The position numbers and the translations under genes are program-made. A stretch of 64,000 nt of DNA. It comes from CAWDZK01 sp963726615. Its GTDB lineage: Bacteria; Actinomycetota; Actinomycetes; JACCUZ01. Location: assembly GCA_963726615.1 (NCBI GenBank), contig CAVSCX010000011.1, forward strand, positions 558,001 to 622,000. The letters run 5' to 3'. Below the pieces are notes generated by a model, which saw nothing but the letters and a program-made list of their open reading frames with translations, was not told the DNA's origin and made no database searches. Below, piece by piece: positions 36,739-44,950 of this stretch (position 1 is its first letter; the number at the start of each line of letters is the position of its first letter).

Positions 36739-37307
36739 CGGCCGGTGGCGCGCGACAGCGCGGCGGCGAACCCGAGCAGCCGGGCGACGGCGTCGGCGCC
36801 CTCGGCCGCCTCGCTGACCCGCAGCGCGATGTCGTCGGCCGACGCCGTGCCGGTGTACCCGTGGTCGGCCTCGCACTCCGGGTCGGCGCAGGCGGCAGGC
36901 TCGAGGTCGAGGCGGCTGACCGCGCCCCAGCCGATCGTCACCGTGACCTCCTGGGGCGCCGAGCCGCCGCGGTAGCGCATCGGCTCGGTCACGACCCGGT
37001 TGACCACGACCGAACGGACCGACGACAACGGGACCGCCTCGGTGGAGGCCGTCACGAAGGGGACCGGGGTGACATCGTCGGCGGGGTGGTCGTCGGCGTG
37101 GCCCAGCACCAGCCGGCCGGGCGTCAGCACCAGCACGGTGATGTGCCGGCGCACCTCTTCGGCGTCGAACGTCGTCTCCTGGTGCACGACGAACGCCTCG
37201 ATCTCGTCCCCGGCGACAGCGGCGTCGACGGCGTCCGCGACGAGCTCGGGGTAGTAGCCCGCACGCTCGATCGCGGCCCGCAGCCCGGCCAAGGAGATGT
37301 CCGCCAT
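36735..37307 (-). CDS. DUF5998 protein
   Basis: The 190-residue soluble protein starts at ATG 37307 (MADISLAGLRAAIERAGYYP). It has a beta-rich central part, including EAFVVHQETTFDAEEVRRH, HITVLVLTPGRLVLGHADD and VVVNRVVTEPMRYRGGS. Cys-containing residues CADPECEADHGYTG could bind metal. The family is conserved beside this phosphatase gene in Actinobacteria; the function is unknown. It is translationally coupled to the phosphatase by the TTGA overlap. Confidence 0.85.
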   Translation of the reverse strand: MADISLAGLRAAIERAGYYPELVADAVDAAVAGDEIEAFVVHQETTFDAEEVRRHITVLVLTPGRLVLGHADDHPADDVTPVPFVTASTEAVPLSSVRSVVVNRVVTEPMRYRGGSAPQEVTVTIGWGAVSRLDLEPAACADPECEADHGYTGTASADDIALRVSEAAEGADAVARLLGFAAALSRATGR

Positions 37308-37372
37308 GCCGCCATCCTTGCACCCGGGGAGGCGGCTGCGTGGGTCCCCGGCCCCCTGCCGGTTGCGGCGTC

Positions 37373-40021
37373 TCAACGGGCCAGCGTCCGGGCGGCGCGC
37401 TCGGCGCGGGCCGCGCCCGGGCGGGCCAGCCGGGCTGTGGCCGCCAGGACCGCCGCGCCGCCGGGTGCGGCGACGACCGGGTTGAGCTCCAGCGCCGCCA
37501 CCTCGGGGAGGTCGTCGGCAAGCCGGGCCAGCCGAGCGAGCAGGTCCTCGAGGGCCGCGACGTCGGCGGGGGCGCTGCCACCGTGGCCGAGGAGAAGCGG
37601 TGCGGCGCGGACACCGCGCACCAGGCCGGCCAGGTCGCTGTCCGTGAGTGGCGGCACGCCGTACGTCCGGTCGCCGAGCAGGTCGGTGGCGACCCCGCCG
37701 AGCCCGAAGGACACCACCGGGCCGTAGAGCGGGTCCTCGACAGTGGCCAGCCTGGTCGCGACACCCGTCGGGGCCATCGCCTGGACGACGAAGCCGCCGG
37801 CGGAGTCGCCGAGTCGGTGGTGCATGGCGGCGTAGGCGGCGCGCAGCTGCTCGGGGTCCTCGAGGTCGAGCCGGACGCCGCCGAGCTCGCGCCGGTGCCG
37901 CAGGTGCGGTGCTGTCGCCTTGAGGGCGACGGGGTAGCCGAGTCCGTCCGCGGCGGTCAGGGCACCCTCGACCGTGGCAGCCGGGCAGGCGTCCCAGAGC
38001 TCGATGCCGTAGCAGGCCAGGAGCCGTTGCAGGTCGCCGTGGTCGGGCTCGACCTGGTCAACGCCCGCAAGCAGCCCGGCCACCAGCTCGCGCGCCGCCC
38101 GTACGTCCAGGCCGGACGGCGAGACGCTGTGGCCGGCCGGGGTGGCCCGCCAGTCCGCGTACGACGTGACCAGGGCCAGGGCGCTGACGGCGTCCTCCGG
38201 GGTGGCGAACGAGGGCACCGACCCCCTGTCGCCGTCCGGGCCACGCAGGGCGGCGGGTACGCCGGGCATGCCGAGGAAGCTCGACACGACAGTCTTGCTC
38301 GCCCCGGCCGACGTCGACGCGAGCACGGCCGCGACATCGGTGCCGGAGGTGACGAGCGGCGGGATGAACAGTGCCACCACGGAGTCGACGTCCGGGTCCC
38401 CGAAGACCTCCGTCAGGGCCTCGGCGAAGTCGGCCGGGGCCGCCGTCGGCCCGAGGTCGCGACGCCGGACCACCTCGAGCCCGGCCTCCTCGCAGGCGTC
38501 CACGGCGAGCAGCGCCAGCGCGTCCGAGTTGCCGACCACGGCGACCCGCCTGCCCGCCGGCAACGGCTGGGTCGCGACAAGCGCGGCGACGTCGAACAGC
38601 TGGTGGATCGAGCCGGCGCGGATCACGCCGGCGCGGCGGAAGAGGGCGTCCACAGCCGCCGCGGGCGCCCACGAGTCGCGCACGAGGTGTCCGCCCGGCG
38701 GCTGCCCGCGGGACCGGCCCGACTTCAGCACCACCACCGGCTTCTGGCGGGCCAGCCGGCGGGCCAGCCGGCTGAACTTGCGCGGGTTGCCCAGCGACTC
38801 GAGGTACAGCAGCACGGCGTCGGTCGCGGTGTCCTGTTCCCAGAACTGGAGGAGGTCGTTGCCGCTCACGTCGACCCTGTTGCCGGCGGACACGAAGGTC
38901 GACAGCCCGAGCCCGCGACGGGCGACGTTGTCCAGCAGCGCGATGCCGAGAGCGCCCGACTGCGAGAAGAACCCGAGCCGCCCCGGTTGCGGCACCAGCG
39001 GGGACAGGCTGGCATTGAGGCGGACACCCGGGTCGGTGTTCAGCAGCCCGAACGAGCCCGGCCCGAGCACGCGCATCCCGCTCCCCCGCGCCGTCGCCAC
39101 CAACCGGCGCTGGCGCTCGGCGCCCTCGGGACCGGTCTCCGCGAACCCGGTCGATATCACCACGAGTCCGCGGACCCCACTGGCCGCGCAGTCGGCGACG
39201 ACGCCGTCCGCCTCGGCGGCCGGAACCGCGACGACGGCCAGGTCGACCGGGCCAGGAACGTCGGCGACAAGCGCGTACGACGGCACCCCGGCCACCTCGT
39301 CGGCCTGCCGGTTGACGACGTGCAGGCGGCCGGCGTACCCGCCGTCGAGCAGGTGCCGGAGCACGACGTGCCCCAACGACGTCTCGCTGCGCCCGGCACC
39401 GATCACCACGACCGACCGGGGTTGCAGGAGGCGCTGCACGCTGCGCGCCTCCGCGCGGTGCTCGCGGGCGTAGGTGACGGCCAGCGAATCCTCGGTCGGC
39501 TCGAGCTCGAAGGACAGCCGGGCGACACCGTCGTCGAAAGCCTTCCCGACGACGTAGCCGGCATCGCTGAAGACGCGCAGCATCTTCCTGTTGTCCGGGA
39601 GCACATCCGCAACGAATCGGGCGATCCCGCGCTCGCGTGCCGCCGCCGCGATGTGCTCGAGGAAGACGCTGCCGAGACCGCGGCCCTGGTGCGCGTCCTC
39701 GATGTTGAAGGCGACCTCGGCCTCGGCCGGACCGATCCGCTCGTAGCGGACCACGCCGACCATCTCCGTCCCGATGGTGGCGATCAGCGCCACCCGGCCG
39801 TAGTGGTCCACCACGGTGAACCTCTCCACGTCCCGGTCGGAGATCTCGCGGTAGAGCGAGAAGAACCGGTTGTAGATGGTCTCGTCCGACAGGCGGCCGT
39901 GGAACCGGCGGAGCAGGTCGGCGTCCGCGGGGAGGATCGGCCGGAGGTGCGCGGTGCCGCCGTCGCGGAGAACCACGTCGGCCTCCCAGTGGGCCGGGTA
40001 ACCCAGCTCGCCGTCATCCAC
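37373..40021 (-). CDS. GNAT acetyltransferase fused to acyl-CoA synthetase (NDP-forming)-like domains
   Basis: The 882-residue protein begins with a GNAT domain (about residues 20-180; acetyl-CoA motif HQGRGLGS at 111-118). It continues with the CoA-binding, succinyl-CoA-ligase-like and ATP-grasp domains of NDP-forming acyl-CoA synthetases. These include VVVIGAGRSETSLGHVVLRH and FFSQSGALGIALLDN, and an ATP-grasp part with YPVALKATAPHLRHRRELGG. This is the N-terminal-GNAT arrangement of protein lysine acetyltransferases that inactivate acyl-CoA synthetases. The usual SHTGALAG segment of true ligases is replaced by PPGGHLVRDSW, so the ligase part is probably regulatory. GTG 40021 is the first reasonable start. 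Confidence 0.9.
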   Translation of the reverse strand: MDDGELGYPAHWEADVVLRDGGTAHLRPILPADADLLRRFHGRLSDETIYNRFFSLYREISDRDVERFTVVDHYGRVALIATIGTEMVGVVRYERIGPAEAEVAFNIEDAHQGRGLGSVFLEHIAAAARERGIARFVADVLPDNRKMLRVFSDAGYVVGKAFDDGVARLSFELEPTEDSLAVTYAREHRAEARSVQRLLQPRSVVVIGAGRSETSLGHVVLRHLLDGGYAGRLHVVNRQADEVAGVPSYALVADVPGPVDLAVVAVPAAEADGVVADCAASGVRGLVVISTGFAETGPEGAERQRRLVATARGSGMRVLGPGSFGLLNTDPGVRLNASLSPLVPQPGRLGFFSQSGALGIALLDNVARRGLGLSTFVSAGNRVDVSGNDLLQFWEQDTATDAVLLYLESLGNPRKFSRLARRLARQKPVVVLKSGRSRGQPPGGHLVRDSWAPAAAVDALFRRAGVIRAGSIHQLFDVAALVATQPLPAGRRVAVVGNSDALALLAVDACEEAGLEVVRRRDLGPTAAPADFAEALTEVFGDPDVDSVVALFIPPLVTSGTDVAAVLASTSAGASKTVVSSFLGMPGVPAALRGPDGDRGSVPSFATPEDAVSALALVTSYADWRATPAGHSVSPSGLDVRAARELVAGLLAGVDQVEPDHGDLQRLLACYGIELWDACPAATVEGALTAADGLGYPVALKATAPHLRHRRELGGVRLDLEDPEQLRAAYAAMHHRLGDSAGGFVVQAMAPTGVATRLATVEDPLYGPVVSFGLGGVATDLLGDRTYGVPPLTDSDLAGLVRGVRAAPLLLGHGGSAPADVAALEDLLARLARLADDLPEVAALELNPVVAAPGGAAVLAATARLARPGAARAERAARTLAR

Positions 40022-40039
40022 GGTCGCGAGGCTACCCAG

Positions 40040-40085
40040 GCGTGCGCGACCTGCCCCCGGCAGAGCGAGGGCAGGTCGCGCACGC
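40040..40085 (-). terminator. terminator of the CHRD gene
   Basis: CGTGCGCGACCTGCCC (40041-40056) and GGGCAGGTCGCGCACG (40069-40084) form a perfect 16-bp stem, 17 with the flanking G-C pair, around a 12-base loop. It lies 15 bases after the CHRD stop and just before the start of the GNAT fusion gene. Confidence 0.8.
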
Positions 40086-40099
40086 ACCCCCCGGGCGGC

Positions 40100-40528
40100 C
40101 TAGAAGTGCAGCTGCGCGCGGATCGCGCCGGCCGGGTACGCCGCGTTGTGCACGTTGACGTAGAAGCGGCGCGGGTGGGTCCGCAGCGCCGTCGCGAGCC
40201 CCGTGCCGACTGTGGTGCACGAGGCGCTGGCCGGGGTCGGCGCTGCCAGCTCGACCTTCACCGGTCCGGCGACGCCTGACTTGCCGCGGTGGATGTGGGC
40301 CGCGGCCGCGGTGCCGATCCGTTTCGCCGACAGCAGGTAGCAGAGCCGGGTGCCGTCCAACGACCACGAGAAGCTGCCCCGGCCGTTGCCGTCGCCCGGA
40401 CCCGGGACCTCCCGCGCACCGGTGAGCGTGACGCGATGCTGCGGCACCTCCGCTACCGCCGCCACCGGCAGGAGCATCGCGGCTCCCAGGACGACGGCGA
40501 GGGCGACGACGACTGATCGAGCGCGCAT
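40100..40528 (-). CDS. secreted CHRD-domain protein
   Basis: The 142-residue protein has a Sec signal peptide (VVVALAVVLGAAMLLPVAAV, cleaved near AVAEVP) and a single CHRD domain. The domain has VTLTGAREVPGPGDGNGRGS at its start, AAAAHIHRGKSGVAGPVKVEL in the middle and FYVNVHNAAYPAGAIRAQL at its end. CHRD domains occur in chordin and in bacterial secreted proteins; no activity is known. Two cysteines may form a disulphide. AGGAGG lies 7 bases before ATG 40528. It has its own terminator and is divergent from the PPOX gene. Confidence 0.92.
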   Translation of the reverse strand: MRARSVVVALAVVLGAAMLLPVAAVAEVPQHRVTLTGAREVPGPGDGNGRGSFSWSLDGTRLCYLLSAKRIGTAAAAHIHRGKSGVAGPVKVELAAPTPASASCTTVGTGLATALRTHPRRFYVNVHNAAYPAGAIRAQLHF

Positions 40529-40645
40529 GGTGGCCTCCTACAGGCGTGGCTGCTCGTACCGAAGGCGTACGGCCGTGAGCGGGCCAGGGATTCCTCCGGC
40601 GGTCGACTGTCCTGACTGTCGGTCCGGTCCCGTACACCGGTGTGC

Positions 40646-41179
40646 ATGCGATGGAGCGACCTGCAGGTGCAGCAGCCGCGGCTGGGCGCGATCGCGCGGG
40701 AGCGGCTGACGGAGCCGGGAGTCCTGCTCGTGGCGACGATCCGCCGCGACGGAACGCCTCGGTTGAGCCCGGTGGAGCCGTTCGAGCTCGACGGGGACCT
40801 CTGGCTGGCGATGATGCTGGGCTCGCACAAGGCGGCCGACCTGGTGCGCGACCCAAGGGTGCTGGTGCACAGCATCGTCACCGGACCGGACGGCGGCGAG
40901 GGCGAGCTCAAGCTGCGGGGCAGCGTCGAGGACGTGACCGACGAGCCGCGGCAACGGCGGTACGCCGAGGCCGTGGCCGCCGCGCTGCCGTGGACGCCTG
41001 AGGTCGGGCGCTTCCACCTCTTCCGGGTCGAGGTCGAGGACGTGACCTACGTCCGCTACGACAACGCGACCGGCGACCAGTACCTCGTTCGCTGGCCCGC
41101 AGGCACGGAGACGGTCCGCCGCGGCACGTCCGCCACGACGGTGGGTGACCCCGTACCGACATCCGGTGTCCTCGTCTGA
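40646..41179 (+). CDS. pyridoxamine 5'-phosphate oxidase-like (FMN-binding) protein
   Basis: The 177-residue protein has the split-barrel fold of PPOX-type flavoproteins. It includes GVLLVATIRRDGTPRLSPVE (strands 1-2), DLWLAMMLGSHKAADLVRDP (phosphate-binding loop) and VLVHSIVTGPDGGEGELKL. Such proteins bind FMN, F420 or haem and reduce varied substrates; a vitamin B6 role is not assumed. ATG 40646 follows a GTG two codons earlier (40640). It is convergent with the nucleotidyltransferase gene. Confidence 0.85.
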   Translation: MRWSDLQVQQPRLGAIARERLTEPGVLLVATIRRDGTPRLSPVEPFELDGDLWLAMMLGSHKAADLVRDPRVLVHSIVTGPDGGEGELKLRGSVEDVTDEPRQRRYAEAVAAALPWTPEVGRFHLFRVEVEDVTYVRYDNATGDQYLVRWPAGTETVRRGTSATTVGDPVPTSGVLV

Positions 41180-41200
41180 CGGCTGTGTCCGGCTCCGGCC

Positions 41201-41219
41201 GGGACCGGGCCCGGGTCCC
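41201..41219. terminator. weak terminator-like hairpin between convergent genes
   Basis: GGGACC (41201-41206) and GGTCCC (41214-41219) form a 6-bp stem around a 7-base GC-rich loop. It lies between the convergent PPOX and nucleotidyltransferase genes in a 108-base gap. There is no U-run. Confidence 0.35.
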
Positions 41220-41287
41220 TACGTCGTGGCGGCGCGGCTCGGAGCACGCGGATCTCCTGCGATGGCTCCGCCGCCGGCCACGCCGGT

Positions 41288-41983
41288 CTACGTCGGGGGA
41301 CGTCGCCCCCGGACGTAGCCGTCCTGCAGGTAGCCACCAGCGGCGTCGAGGACCCGTCGGCAGAGTGCAGCCAGCTCCCCCGGGTTCTGCTCGCCGGCCG
41401 CCCACGCCACCAGCCCGAAGTCGTTCCCGGCCCGCAGGTTGCGGACCAGCCACTTCCCGGTACCGAGCCATCGGCCGTCCACCAGGAGTGCAAGCTCGGC
41501 CGCCTCGCGGAACGCCGTCGCCCGGATGATGTAGGCCTCATCCGGAGCGGCGACGCCGTCGAGGTCGTCGACCATCGCGGACAGCGAGTATCGCCGCAGA
41601 TCGACATCCTCGGGGTCCGCGGGTGCGGGACCCGCAGCCAGGACTGCACGCGCCCGGTCCGCCCATGCCCGCGTCTCGTCCCCCTCCGTGAGTGCCAGGC
41701 CTGTCGCCAGCGAATCCAGGACAGGCCGGCGCTCGGCCCTGCCCTTCTGCATCCAGAGCTCAGCGGCCGCCGGGCCGTACACGAAGACTTCGACCAGCCA
41801 ACCCTGGTGCGTGGTGGTCTCCACATAGGCGATGTCACGGTGTTCCTCCCCCAGCAGGACGAGGATGTCCAGGTCGGAGGTCGACGTCGCCGAACCCGTG
41901 GCTGCGCTACCGCCCAGGAAGGCGACCCTTGCGCCGGGAAGGCGCTGCTCGACGAAGTCGAGGGCTGCCTCGTACGCGTCCAC
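41288..41983 (-). CDS. nucleotidyltransferase-domain protein
   Basis: The 231-residue protein opens with a polymerase-beta-type nucleotidyltransferase domain: GGSAATGSATSTSDLDILVL contains the GS and DXD residues, and a third acidic strand (GWLVEVFVYG) follows. A helical C-terminal half resembles substrate-binding regions of aminoglycoside-type nucleotidyltransferases (EAAELALLVDGRWLGTGKWL). It could modify a small molecule or be a MNT-like protein. There is no HEPN partner beside it. GTG 41983 is favoured, because GGAGAGG lies 8 bases upstream; GTG 42010 is the alternative. Confidence 0.85.
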   Translation of the reverse strand: MDAYEAALDFVEQRLPGARVAFLGGSAATGSATSTSDLDILVLLGEEHRDIAYVETTTHQGWLVEVFVYGPAAAELWMQKGRAERRPVLDSLATGLALTEGDETRAWADRARAVLAAGPAPADPEDVDLRRYSLSAMVDDLDGVAAPDEAYIIRATAFREAAELALLVDGRWLGTGKWLVRNLRAGNDFGLVAWAAGEQNPGELAALCRRVLDAAGGYLQDGYVRGRRPPT

Positions 41984-42022
41984 GCAGCCATCCTCTCCAC
42001 GTCTGATCACAGCAGGTCCTGG

Positions 42023-42547
42023 TCAATCGCCCTTCGTGCCGTCGATCAGCTCGCGGATGATGTCGAGGTGCCCGTTGTGGCGCGCGTTCTCCTCGACAAG
42101 GTGCTGGACGATCCACCGGAACGTGATCTCCTGCCCGCTGGGCGGGCGTCCCACAGCGATCCGGTCGAGCTCGATGCCGGCGAACAGCTCGTCGTGCTCG
42201 CGCGCCAGCCGCTGGTAGTCCTCGAGGGTCACGGAGAGCGGCTCCCCCAGGCGGTAGGTGAACTCGCGGTCCGGGTCCTCGTCGGTCCACGGCCCCTGGT
42301 CCGGCTCGCCGAGCAGCCGGACGTGGATCCAGGACCACTCCACCCAGCGCAGGTGGCTGATGACACCCGACATCGTCATCAACGGCGAGGTCGGCAGCAC
42401 CTGGCGAGCCGCGTCCTCGTCGGAGAGCCCCTCGCACTTCATCAGGGCCGTCCGCCGGGTGTACTCGAGCATCGTGAGCAGGACGTCCCGCTCGTCGAGG
42501 GTGTCGGCGGCGAGGTCGGTACGTGGGGGGCGCTGGTCTGTCGTCAT
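42023..42547 (-). CDS. DinB-superfamily (DUF664) protein
   Basis: The 174-residue four-helix-bundle protein has the metal-binding His pattern of DinB/DUF664 proteins: MSGVISHLRWVEWSW near residue 60 and QHLVEENARHNGHLDIIREL near residue 150. In Actinobacteria this family includes mycothiol-dependent transferases and isomerases acting on thiol conjugates. The substrate is unknown. ATG 42547 gives MTTDQRPPRTDLAADTLDER. It lies upstream of the nucleotidyltransferase gene on the same strand and is divergent from psuG. Confidence 0.9.
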   Translation of the reverse strand: MTTDQRPPRTDLAADTLDERDVLLTMLEYTRRTALMKCEGLSDEDAARQVLPTSPLMTMSGVISHLRWVEWSWIHVRLLGEPDQGPWTDEDPDREFTYRLGEPLSVTLEDYQRLAREHDELFAGIELDRIAVGRPPSGQEITFRWIVQHLVEENARHNGHLDIIRELIDGTKGD

Positions 42548-42620
42548 GCCGGCGATCTTCCCGACCGGCACCGACAAGCGTCGAGCCGATTTGCAGCGGC
42601 CCGCCCGGTAGCGTGCGCAG

Positions 42621-43529
42621 GTGCTCACCGTCCTGCCCGAGGTCGCCGACGCCCTGGCGTCCGGCATGCCCGTCGTCGCGCTGGAGTCGACGATCATCAG
42701 CCACGGCCTGCCCCGGCCGGACAACCTGCGCATCGCGCGCGAGATCGAGCAGGCGGTGCGCCGGGGCGGGGCCGTCCCGGCGACGATCGCGCTGGTCGAA
42801 GGTCGGCCGCACGTCGGCCTCGACCAGGTCGCGCTCGAGCACGTCGCCCGCAGCGACGACGTGGTGAAGGTGAGCACCCGTGACCTCGCGACGGTCGCGG
42901 CCCGCCGAGGCAGCGGCGCCACCACGGTCGCGGCGACCTCGCATCTTGCGGCGCTGGCCGGCATCCGGGTGTTCGCCACCGGCGGCCTGGGAGGGGTGCA
43001 TCGCGACGCCCGCGCGACCTGGGACGAGTCGGCCGACCTGCAGGCCCTGGCCACGACGGACATCACCGTCGTCTGCGCCGGCGTGAAGTCGATCCTCGAC
43101 GTGCCCGCCACCCTCGAACGGCTCGAGACCCTCGGCGTCACCGTGCTCGGATACCGCACGTCGGTGTTTCCCGGCTTCTACCTCAGCGACTCGGGACACG
43201 CGCTGGACTGGCGGGTCGACTCCCCGGAGGAGGTGGCCGCGGTGATTGCGGCCCGCGCCGGCCTGGGCACGGACGACCGCGGCGTCGTCGTGGCCAACCC
43301 GTTGCCGGTCGACGAGCAGCTCGACCCCACGCTCCACGACCGGCTGTTGCACGACGGCCTCGCGGCCGCCGAGGCCGCGCAGGTGAAGGGCAAGGACGTC
43401 ACGCCGTTCCTGCTCGAGTTCTTCCATCGCGAGAGCAAGGGCGCGAGCCTGGAGACGAACATCCGGATCGTGCTGCACAACGCCGAGCTCGCCGCCAGGA
43501 TCGCGGCGGCCGCTGCTGCCGCGACATGA
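42621..43529 (+). CDS. psuG: pseudouridine-5'-phosphate glycosidase
   Basis: PsuG splits pseudouridine 5'-phosphate into uracil and ribose 5-phosphate, breaking the C-C glycosidic bond. The 302-residue protein shows the active-site glutamate segment VVALESTIISHGLPRPDN, the lysine segment DDVVKVSTRDLATVAA, the metal/phosphate segment FATGGLGGVHRDA, and the C-terminal GKDVTPFLLEFFHRESKG. GTG 42621 is the first reasonable start. The next gene, a sugar-type kinase, overlaps it by ATGA. Together they form the pathway that degrades pseudouridine from RNA turnover. Confidence 0.95.
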   Translation: MLTVLPEVADALASGMPVVALESTIISHGLPRPDNLRIAREIEQAVRRGGAVPATIALVEGRPHVGLDQVALEHVARSDDVVKVSTRDLATVAARRGSGATTVAATSHLAALAGIRVFATGGLGGVHRDARATWDESADLQALATTDITVVCAGVKSILDVPATLERLETLGVTVLGYRTSVFPGFYLSDSGHALDWRVDSPEEVAAVIAARAGLGTDDRGVVVANPLPVDEQLDPTLHDRLLHDGLAAAEAAQVKGKDVTPFLLEFFHRESKGASLETNIRIVLHNAELAARIAAAAAAAT

Positions 43530-44434
43530 CGACGGGCCCGCGCGGCACCGAGACCCTCGACGTCGTCGTGGTCGGCGACGTGATGGTCGACGTGCTCGCC
43601 GCGATGTCCGGCCCGCTCGCGCCGGGCAGCGACACTCCCTCCACCATCTCGACTGCCGGTGGCGGGTCGGCCGCGAACGTCGCCGTGTGGCTGGCCGCAC
43701 AGGGCGTCCGCACGACCTACGTCGGGCGGGTCGGCGACGACCCGTGGGGCCGGGAGTCGGTGGTCGCGCTCACGGGAGCCGGCGTGACGACGTACGTCAG
43801 CACCGACACCGAGCGGGCCACCGGCACCTGCCTCGTGCTGGTCGAACCGGGTGGGGAGCGATCGATGCTGCCCGACTCGGGCGCGAACGTCACCATGACG
43901 CCGGAGCACCTGCCGCGCGAGCCGTTCAGACCGGGGGGGCACCTGCACCTGGCCGGCTACACGCTGCTGAACGAGGGGTGCCGGGAGGCAGGGCTGGCGG
44001 CCCTGGCGCTGGCCCGAGAGGTCGGCATGACGGTGTCGGTGGACCCGTCGTCGGCAGCGCCACTGCGCCGCGTCGGGGCGGCCCGGTTCCTCGGCTGGAC
44101 CCGGGGCGTCGACCTCCTGATCGCCAACCGGGACGAGGCGGCCGTGCTCGCCGGCCGCCCCGACCCGCACCTGGCCGCCCAGCAGCTGGCGGATGGCTAC
44201 CGCGAGGTCGTGGTCAAGCTCGGCGCCGACGGCGCGGTGTGGCACGGCGGCTTCATCAGCGCGAGCGCCCCGGCGGAGCGTGGTGCCGAGGTGGTGGACA
44301 CGACCGGCGCCGGCGACGCGTTCGCCGCCGGGTTCCTCGCGTCCTGGTTGCTGCACCCGGAGCCCGAGACGGCGCTGGCTGCCGGCAACCGGCTCGCGGC
44401 CCGAGCCGTGACGACGGTCGGGGCCCGGCCGTGA
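43526..44434 (+). CDS. psuK: PfkB-family kinase, probable pseudouridine kinase
   Basis: This 302-residue ribokinase-family enzyme has GGGSAANVAVWLAAQGVRTTYVG (substrate GG motif, about 46-68) and DTTGAGDAFAAGFLASWL (anion hole and catalytic Asp, about 258-275). Its place directly after psuG, with a four-base start/stop overlap, makes pseudouridine the likely substrate: the kinase makes the 5'-phosphate that PsuG cleaves. Sequence alone would allow any nucleoside or sugar. The next gene is coupled to it by GTGA. Confidence 0.9.
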   Translation: MTTGPRGTETLDVVVVGDVMVDVLAAMSGPLAPGSDTPSTISTAGGGSAANVAVWLAAQGVRTTYVGRVGDDPWGRESVVALTGAGVTTYVSTDTERATGTCLVLVEPGGERSMLPDSGANVTMTPEHLPREPFRPGGHLHLAGYTLLNEGCREAGLAALALAREVGMTVSVDPSSAAPLRRVGAARFLGWTRGVDLLIANRDEAAVLAGRPDPHLAAQQLADGYREVVVKLGADGAVWHGGFISASAPAERGAEVVDTTGAGDAFAAGFLASWLLHPEPETALAAGNRLAARAVTTVGARP

Positions 44435-44901
44435 CCGCCGGGGACCGCGCGCTCGCCGCGGTGGAGGCAGCGGGGCTGGCCCACCGGGTGCTGCGGCACG
44501 GCCCGGTGGGCAGCCTGGCCGAGGCGGCACAGGCCCGAGGCGTCGAACCGGCCGCAGTCGTGAAGACACTCGTCGTCCGCCGGGGCGAGGGCGACTACCT
44601 CTTCGTCCTCGTCCCCGGCGACCGCACGATCTCCTGGCCGAAGCTGCGCGAGCAACTCGGCGTCAGCCGGATGTCCATGCCGGACGCCGCGGCCGCTCTC
44701 GAGGCGACCGGCTACGAGCGCGGCACCATCACACCGTTCGGCTCGACCTCCACCTGGCCGGTGGTCGCCGACGAGCGGCTCCGAGGGCGCGAGATCACGC
44801 TCGGCGCGGGAGCGCACGGTGTCGCAGTCGCCGTCGATGCGGACGCTGCCCTGGCGGCACTGGCTGCCACCGTCGCGGACGTCACCGACCCGACGGCTTG
44901 A
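44431..44901 (+). CDS. YbaK/ProX-type aminoacyl-tRNA deacylase
   Basis: The 156-residue YbaK-domain protein would hydrolyse mischarged aminoacyl-tRNA in trans. It shows EAAQARGVEPAAVVKTLVVR with the conserved Lys, VLVPGDRTISWPKLREQLG, and the C-terminal FGSTSTWPVVADERLRG and ITLGAGAHGVAVAVDAD segments. Which amino acid it removes cannot be told. The GTG at 44431 overlaps the kinase stop as GTGA, so it is translated with the pseudouridine genes, an unexpected partnership. Confidence 0.9.
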   Translation: MTAGDRALAAVEAAGLAHRVLRHGPVGSLAEAAQARGVEPAAVVKTLVVRRGEGDYLFVLVPGDRTISWPKLREQLGVSRMSMPDAAAALEATGYERGTITPFGSTSTWPVVADERLRGREITLGAGAHGVAVAVDADAALAALAATVADVTDPTA

Positions 44902-44909
44902 CGACCGAC

Positions 44910-44929
44910 TGTTCGGCGCCTACCGAACA
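44910..44929. promoter_or_regulatory. inverted repeat upstream of the EamA gene
   Basis: TGTTCGG (44910-44916) and CCGAACA (44923-44929) are perfect 7-base arms with a 6-base centre. They lie 8 bases after the YbaK stop and 21 bases before the EamA start. It could be a terminator of the pseudouridine operon or an operator for the transporter. Confidence 0.45.
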
Positions 44930-44950
44930 AGGAGCGCTAGCGTCGTCGTC

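Noticed and set aside
37340..40279. Open frame of 979 codons antisense to the GNAT fusion gene
   Set aside because: It is explained by the GNAT/CoA-ligase gene, which has recognisable domains throughout.
41288..42547. Toxin-antitoxin (MNT-HEPN) module
   Set aside because: The nucleotidyltransferase is larger than MNT antitoxins, and its neighbour is a DinB/DUF664 protein, not a HEPN toxin.
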